Assembly: GCA_942491465.1 (NCBI GenBank)
Contig: CALOBA010000046.1
Location: 1 to 34,369 of the forward strand
Origin: CALOBA01 sp942491465
GTDB lineage: Bacteria; Pseudomonadota; Gammaproteobacteria; Chromatiales; Chromatiaceae
Direction of reading: 5' to 3'
Length of the DNA: 34,369 nucleotides
Part shown: piece after piece, positions 29,159 to 34,369 of the stretch
Layout: each line of letters opens with the position of its first letter
Position numbering within the stretch: the first letter of the stretch is position 1
The notes under the pieces: generated by a model
The model's database searches: none
What the model was told of the DNA's origin: nothing
The model's input: the letters and a program-made list of their open reading frames with translations, nothing else
Program-made: the position numbers and the translations under genes

Positions 29159-30508
29159 ATGTCCAAGCGCTATGAGATCCTTTGTCTTGGTGTCGATCCT
29201 GCCGGACTCGGGGTTGGCATACGTCCTCTAGTGCCCGGGGTCGGCCTCGAGTTTGCCGTCGCGATGGATCGCGGCAGTTTACGCCAGGCCTTTGTCAAGC
29301 CCTATCGTTGGGACCTGATCCTGTGTCGCAGCTCGGCATTCTACGACTTGGCCGTCGATCAGCTGCTGCGTGAGCTGGCCGGGAAGATCGACGCATCGCT
29401 GATCCTCGTGCGCCCGCCCGAGAGCGCGTTGTCGCCGGCGGAAGCGGCTCGACGCGGTGCGGCCGACCTGGTGCAGCACGGTGATCGCGAGCACCTCGAG
29501 GCCGTCATGGTGCGGGAGCTGACCACGACGCAGCTGCGAAAGACGCTGAGAAAATGGAGAAACGATGACGCCGCCGCAGGCCAACCCTCAGCGCCACCCG
29601 ACCCGCAAGCCGTGGTGCCGTCGTTCGCCGTCGGATCATCCCTGCTCGACAACGACAACGACGACGGCGGCGCTGCGGCCTCGCCTGCGCCGCCCGCGGA
29701 AACGGCGGAAGAAGGCGCCTTGGACGATAAGCAGGTCAAGCTGTTGATCGAGGCCGGCGGTCTCACCCTGGAGTATCAGCCGATCGTGCAACTTGCCCAA
29801 GATGGATCGCAGCAGGCGGCGATGTTCGAGGCCCTGCTGCGCCTGCGCGGCGAGGATGGCCAGCTATTGGCCCCCGCCAGGTTCTTTCCGGTGGCGACCA
29901 AGTATCAATGGCTCGGCAAGCTGGACCTTTGGGTCTATCGGCGCGCGTTGCCGATCCTGGAGAAGATCCAGGGGGCGGGCACGCCCGAGACGCTCCTGTT
30001 CGCCAACCTGTCCACCGAGAGCCTCGAATCCCCAAAGGTCATGGAGGCGATTCTCGGGACCATCACCGAGGCCCGGATCGAGTGCGGAAGCCTCATTGTC
30101 GAGCTGTCCATCGATGCGCTGACGCGGGCGCCGGCGGCTGTTGCGCAATTCCAGCAGGCGCTGAAGCGGCAAGGACACAAGCTCCTACTGCAGAATCTCC
30201 AGGCGGGGGACTTGAAGACCCTGCGGCAACACCTGGAGCTGATCGACTACGTCAAGCTCGGCCCGCATATCATTCACGGCCTGGAAACCAGGGAGATGGA
30301 CCGGCTCGCCCTGCAAGAGATTATCCGCGCGGTCAAGGACCGTGGCGTGATCGTCATCGCCTTGGCCGTCGAGAGCGCGGACATGCTGCCCGCGCTCTAT
30401 GCGTCGGGAGTCGACTTTATCCAGGGCCACTTCGTCAGCAAGCCCCTAGGGGACATGGCATACCCGGATGCGGTGAGCGTGGACCCGCAGCGGCTTGCGA
30501 TGACTTGA
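29159..30508 (+). CDS. Degenerate EAL-domain protein with receiver-like N-terminus
   Basis: A 449-residue cytoplasmic protein. Residues 1-135 resemble a degenerate receiver-like fold without a clear phospho-acceptor Asp. A low-complexity Asp/Ala/Pro linker covers about 140-190, then an EAL domain from 200 to 440. The EAL domain keeps FEALLRL, ANLSTE, ELSIDAL, DYVKLG and GVDFIQGHFVSKPL, but the metal-binding DDFG loop is replaced by LQNLQAGD. Loss of that Asp pair argues against c-di-GMP hydrolysis and favours a binding-only effector, as in FimX-type proteins. It sits between the secreted hydrolase-like gene and, in convergent orientation, the nucleotidyltransferase fusion, so regulation of polysaccharide output is a natural guess. 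Confidence 0.85.
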   Translation: MSKRYEILCLGVDPAGLGVGIRPLVPGVGLEFAVAMDRGSLRQAFVKPYRWDLILCRSSAFYDLAVDQLLRELAGKIDASLILVRPPESALSPAEAARRGAADLVQHGDREHLEAVMVRELTTTQLRKTLRKWRNDDAAAGQPSAPPDPQAVVPSFAVGSSLLDNDNDDGGAAASPAPPAETAEEGALDDKQVKLLIEAGGLTLEYQPIVQLAQDGSQQAAMFEALLRLRGEDGQLLAPARFFPVATKYQWLGKLDLWVYRRALPILEKIQGAGTPETLLFANLSTESLESPKVMEAILGTITEARIECGSLIVELSIDALTRAPAAVAQFQQALKRQGHKLLLQNLQAGDLKTLRQHLELIDYVKLGPHIIHGLETREMDRLALQEIIRAVKDRGVIVIALAVESADMLPALYASGVDFIQGHFVSKPLGDMAYPDAVSVDPQRLAMT

Positions 30509-30601
30509 CGAGCGAGACCCGACACCCGGAGCATCTTCTCGGGCGCTGTTTCACGCCTCTCGCTTTGCAACCTCGTTAAGGCCCCTAAGTCGCACAGGCT
30601 C

Positions 30602-32064
30602 CTATAGCCGGCGCCGGCCCCATGCCCGCTCGCTGAACAGCCATGCCAGCGCCCGCAACCCATAGCGCAGATCACCGGCGGGGCCGAGTTCGCGGGCGTA
30701 GAAGCTGTCGCTGAGCAGTCGGTCCTCCAGCGCCGCGTCGGCGCTGAGGTCGAGCTGGGTCGGGCCGATGAGGCCCACCGGGGCCTGGTCGCGGACCATC
30801 TCCCAGTCTTCGTCGCGGGCCTGCAGCTCCTCCGGCGTCATCGGCGAGACGCCGAGCAGGCGCAGGTCGCCGCTGACCACGGCGAGCAGGCGCGGCAGGT
30901 GGCGCAGGATCGGGATCGGCGTGTCCCAGCGGCCGTCCTTGAAGCCGTTGGCGTGGCGGCAGCCGCGGCGCAGGGCGCTGCGGTTGCCCACCAGCTCTTG
31001 GCGCTGCAGCCCGGGCTTGCCGCCGGCGATCAGCGCCGCCATGGCCGCCGCCGGCCATAGCGGCAGCGACAGCAGCAGCAGCAGGGCGCCGAGGAGCTGA
31101 TCGGTGACGGCGCGCCGCGGGCGGCCCTGGTTGCGGGTGTCGGCGAGCATGAACACCTCGGTCAGCCGCAGCTGGGCCCCGGTGTCCATGCGCATCAGCC
31201 AGTTGCCGGCGACGATGGCGTTGTCCACCTCCAGCAGCGGGCCGATGTAGCTGTGCGCCAGGATGACGCTGTCGCGCACGGTGGCGTCGTGATCGACGAT
31301 CACGTCCTCGCCGATGACCACCTCGCCGAGCAGCTCGGCGCGCTTGTCCACGTGGCTGCGCTCGCCGACATAGGCCACGCCCTGCTGCAGGCTCACCGGG
31401 GAGACCGGGCCTGGAGGCCGATGGACAGCCCCAGCGCGATGCTGTGGCCCGGCGTCGGCAGCCCCGGCACGCGATCGGCGATCAGGTCGCGACTGCTCCG
31501 GTAGAAGGCATGAAAATCGTCCATCAGGCTCAGGTAGGCCGGCGTGACGTAGCAGCGGGCCAGCGGGGGCGGCGGTGTCGGGGCATCCCAGCGCAGGCTG
31601 TCGAGCAGCTCGCCGGGATGCGGGCAGCCGGGGCGCAGCAGCAGCACGCCGCCGCGGCAATCCTCCGAGACGCTGGCGATGCAGTGGTCGCTACGCCCTT
31701 GGGCGACGCTCAGCAGGTCGGCGATCACCGGCGAGCGCAGCAGGTCGCCGCGCAGGGCGAGCACGGGGTCGTCGACGTTCATGTCCATACGCTGCCAGAG
31801 CGTCGACGGCGCCTCCTCGCCGCGACTCAGGACATAGCGGATGGAGACGCCCCAGCGGCGACCGTCGCCCAGGCTGCTGATCTCGGTCTGCTCGCCGCGG
31901 GCGCGTTCCACCACGGTCAGGTCGCGCAGCCCGGCGTCCGCCAACGCCTCGATGGTATAGACCAACAGCGGTTTGCCGGCCACCGGCAGCAGGGCCGGAG
32001 GCGCGTGTTCGGTGAGGGGCGAAAGCTCCGCCCCGAGCCGGTCGGCGAAGATCAGTGCATGCAT
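30602..32064 (-). CDS. Nucleotidyltransferase / left-handed beta-helix / sugar-transferase-like fusion (one frameshift)
   Basis: Restoring one missing base at about 31410 (a GGG read as GG on the minus strand) joins two frames into a 487-residue protein. Residues 1-220 are a nucleotide-sugar pyrophosphorylase fold (LSPLTEHAPPALLPVAGKPLL). About 225-310 are hexapeptide beta-helix rungs (GEVVIGEDVIVDHDATV). About 325-485 resemble a bacterial sugar transferase, with one TM helix and SGDLRLLGVSP in place of the LRGDMSLVGPRP motif. All three look catalytically altered: the pyrophosphorylase signature Arg and Lys are Glu and Pro, and the transferase lacks the KFRSM and DELPQ motifs. GAGAGG lies nine bases before the ATG. 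Inference: a scaffold or regulator of polymer assembly, or an enzyme of new specificity. Confidence 0.75.
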
Positions 32065-32116
32065 TCAGGGAGACCTCTCGGCGATGACATGAGTGGGCAG
32101 CGTGGTCGGATCGCGC

Positions 32117-32858
32117 TCAGTAGGCGCCGGTGCCGAACAGCAGCGCCGGGATGGTCTTGAGCAGGATGCGGATGTCGGTCCACAGCGATTGGGAGCGGAT
32201 GTACTGCACGTCCAGCTCCACCTGCTGGTCGAAGGGGATCTCGGAGCGGCCCGAGATCTGCCAGATGCAGGTGATCCCGGGCATGACATCCAGGCGCCGG
32301 CGATCCGACAGCGAGTACAGGTCGACCTCCTGGGGCAGCGGCGGGCGCGGCCCCACCAGGGACATCTCGCCGCGCAGCACGTTCCACAGCTGCGGCAGCT
32401 CGTCGATGGAGGTCTTGCGGATGATGCGACCGACCGGGACACCCGCGGGTCGTCCATCATCTTGAAGATGACGCCGCCGTCCATCTCGTTCTCGGCCATG
32501 AGCGCGGCCTTGCGCGCCTCGGCATCGGTGAACATGGAGCGGAACTTCCACATGGTGAACAGCGTGCCCCAGCGCCCGACCCGGATCTGCTTGAAGAACA
32601 CCGGGCCCGGGTCCTCCAGCCGGATGAGCACGGCGACGACCAGAACCACCGGCGCCAGCACGACCAAGAGCACCGCGGAGGCGCCGATGTCCAGCAGCCG
32701 CCCGAGCAGGTAGGAGCCGCTGACCACCCCGACCAGCCGGCGCGCTTGAAATAGAAGCCGAGGCGATGGCGCAGGTTGTGCTGGTCGATGGTGGCGTAGC
32801 GCTCCAGCAGGAGCGCGCGCATCTTCTGTTGACGAGTCGCGCCGAGGGCTCCAGGCAT
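32117..32858 (-). CDS. Polyprenyl-phosphate sugar phosphotransferase (priming glycosyltransferase), frameshifted
   Basis: A canonical bacterial sugar transferase domain that would start polymer synthesis by placing a sugar phosphate on undecaprenyl phosphate. After a short N-terminus, GSYLLGRLLDIGASAVLLVVL forms the membrane helix, then DPGPVFFKQIRVGR, MWKFRSM, KTSIDELPQLWNVLRGEMSLVGPRP, and MPGITCIWQISGRS, all intact. The frame breaks twice, near 32745 and near 32445 (a GGG apparently reduced to GG). No stop separates it from the upstream WecG module, so it may be the C-terminal part of one larger protein rather than a gene starting at the ATG at 32858. The breaks are most likely sequence errors. 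Confidence 0.8.
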
Positions 32859-34321
32859 GGCCCGTTCGGTCTCGTCCCGGTGGTTGACGGGCTGGTAGCC
32901 GGCGCGACTCGACGTCGGCAGCGGGAAAAGTTCCGGGCGGCTGATCTGCTGCCAGATCCGCGGCAGGAATACGAGCGGACGGCCGATCCAGGTAGCGCCG
33001 CCAGAGACGGCCCAGCTCCTGCATCAGCCGCTAGGTCCATTGCAGGCCGATCTCGCCATCCACTCCGTGCGGCGCCCGCGGGGATGCACGACCGGAGTGG
33101 AGAAGGTCGACCAGGCCGCCGACGCCGAGGCGCAGCGCCCGGTCGCAGCCGATCCTGCCAGCGCGCCAGCAGCAGCTCACGGCGCAGCGCGCCCATGGCC
33201 ACCAGCAGGATGCGCGCCGCCCGATGCGTTGATGGTGTCGATCACCGCCCCCTCCTCGTCGGGCCGGAAATAGCCGTCGCGGTGAAGGCGATCCGCAGGC
33301 CCGGCACGCGCTCGTACATCTGCTCGGCCACCGCCTCGGCCACGCCGGGACGGGCGCCGACCAGGTAGAGCGGAAGTGCCTCGCGGGCCGCGGCCGCGCA
33401 CAGCAGCGGAAACAGGTCGGTGCCGTTGACGTTGGCGCGCAGGGTCTAGCCCATCATCCGGCAGCCCGGAGGTGCAGGACCGATGCCGTCCGGCAGCACC
33501 GGGCGGATGCGGGTCAGGCTTTGCCGATAGGCCCGGTGCCCCAGCGCGATGTTCAGGCAGTCCGGGTGGACAAAGGCCAGCAGGCCGGGAATCGGCGCCC
33601 GCGCCTGCTCGACGCACCAGTGGATGGCCTCGTCCATGCTGGTGTTGACCACCGGGATGCCGCCGAAGAAGCCGATCAGGGGCGGCGCAGGCGCGCGTCG
33701 CCGCCGCCGAGGACATTGGAGACCACCGCCCGGCCGATCAGCCCGAGGTCGCGCGAAACGACTTGCGATGGGCCAGCTCCCGGTCCAGCTCCGACTCCGG
33801 CGCATGGGCGATGCCGACTCGCGCGCGCGCACCCCAAGGGACAGGATCAACCCCGGACGCACGGCGAAGCGCTCCAGGTGCCCGGTGGGGACCTCATCGG
33901 CCTCGGCGGCGGTCAGCGGCCGAGGGCCGACCAGGGCCATGTCGCCGCGCAGGATGTTGATCCAGACCGGCGCAATACCCGCGCAGCGGCCCCGCTGCCG
34001 GCAAAGCGTAGCCTTGCAAACGGCGTGCGCCATGCCCGATCCGCGGCTCCGGCGCGAAGACCGCACCGGCCTGCCGCCTGTTGACCAGGCCGCGGGTCAC
34101 CAGCACCGGCTGTGGCCCGAGCAGCAGGCGCCGCGACGTCATCAGGTCCAGCGCCCGCGGCAGCAGCGCCCGCACCAGGACAATCAGGCCCCAAGGCGCA
34201 GCAGGGCCGAGCGGCGCCGCCAGGCGACATGCCGAGGGGGCTCGGGGATGGGGGCCGGGCTGGCGGTGCGTGCCGGTTGCCGCTCGTCGATGCTGTGCGT
34301 AGGCGTCGGGCGGGCTGTCAT
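32859..34321 (-). CDS. Sugar-transferase-like / WecG-TagA-CpsF glycosyltransferase fusion, multiply frameshifted
   Basis: Assembled over several frames. The N-terminus (MTARPTPTHSID, with AGGAG about ten bases upstream) leads to a TM helix near LIVLVRALLPRALDLM, then VWINILRGDMALVGPRPLT, which is the end of a sugar transferase domain without its KFRSM and DELPQ parts. A WecG/TagA/CpsF domain follows: FFGGIPVVNTSMDEAIHWCV, HPDCLNIALGHRAYRQSL, VLPDGIG, LRANVNGTDLFPLL, LVGARPGVAEAV, ILLVAMG, LGVGGLVDLL. That family adds ManNAc-type sugars to lipid-linked intermediates. At least seven frame changes and two TAG codons (near 33030 and 33448, where Tyr is expected) interrupt it. The conserved text either side argues for sequence error, not old decay. 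The frame runs on into the next sugar transferase without a stop. Confidence 0.65.
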
Positions 34322-34369
34322 CGGTCGCCGACTCCTGGCTGGAGGCCCGCGGCGCCGCTACCGCCCCTG

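Noticed and set aside
33028..33450. Reassignment of TAG to Tyr
   Set aside because: Other genes in the window end in TAG exactly at the expected C-terminus (the retropepsin-like, RimK-like and BLUF genes), so TAG is a normal stop here.
32859..34321. Treating the WecG region as an ancient pseudogene
   Set aside because: Each fragment between breaks keeps full family motifs, and breaks are confined to window ends, so error or very recent damage is more likely.

Overview
This high-GC window, roughly two-thirds G+C by eye, looks like a gammaproteobacterial contig. The gene set would suit a purple sulfur bacterium or a related member of the Chromatiales: ubiG next to a Gph/MupP-type phosphatase, a MaeB-type malic enzyme, a BLUF photoreceptor, a RimK-like/7TM/retropepsin operon and a large exopolysaccharide cluster. 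That placement is inferred from gene content and base composition; no rRNA or other phylogenetic marker is present. I saw no tRNA, rRNA, CRISPR array, phage or complete insertion sequence.

Layout. 0-10.5 kb is central carbon metabolism: a cytoplasmic GH13 alpha-amylase with a starch-binding-like N-terminus (minus), a cold-shock-domain/DUF1294 membrane protein (plus), a MalK/UgpC-type ABC ATPase downstream of malic enzyme (minus), and a divergent acetyl-CoA-synthetase-like protein whose ATP-site motifs are degenerate. A Cache-PAS sensor histidine kinase follows on the minus strand; its 3' end lies in a 40-bp tandem duplication. 10.5-14.1 kb holds a microsatellite-bearing intergenic region and a three-gene operon (retropepsin-like protease, 7TM/inactive transglutaminase, RimK-like ATP-grasp) that carries a MITE-like hairpin between its first two genes. 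14.3-17.0 kb has ubiG, gph/mupP, a squalene/phytoene-synthase-like gene and a BLUF protein.

17.1-34.3 kb is an exopolysaccharide or capsule locus. It encodes a serine-acetyltransferase-like protein, five glycosyltransferases of GT2 or GT4 type, an OafA-type acyltransferase, an O-antigen-ligase/polymerase-like membrane protein, a DUF2809/VanZ-like protein, a secreted GH-like protein, a degenerate EAL-domain protein, a nucleotidyltransferase/left-handed beta-helix/sugar-transferase-like fusion, and a WecG/TagA glycosyltransferase flanked by sugar-transferase modules. The logical scheme is priming by the phosphoglycosyl transferase, extension by WecG and the GTs, decoration by acyltransferases, polymerisation or ligation by the Wzy_C-like protein, and possible trimming by the secreted hydrolase-like protein. 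c-di-GMP may provide control through the EAL-like protein.

Quality warning. Reading frames are intact from about 0.4 to 31.4 kb. They break repeatedly in the first 0.36 kb and in the last 3 kb, inside otherwise well conserved domains. This looks like residual consensus errors near contig ends, so broken genes there should not be taken as true pseudogenes without re-sequencing.
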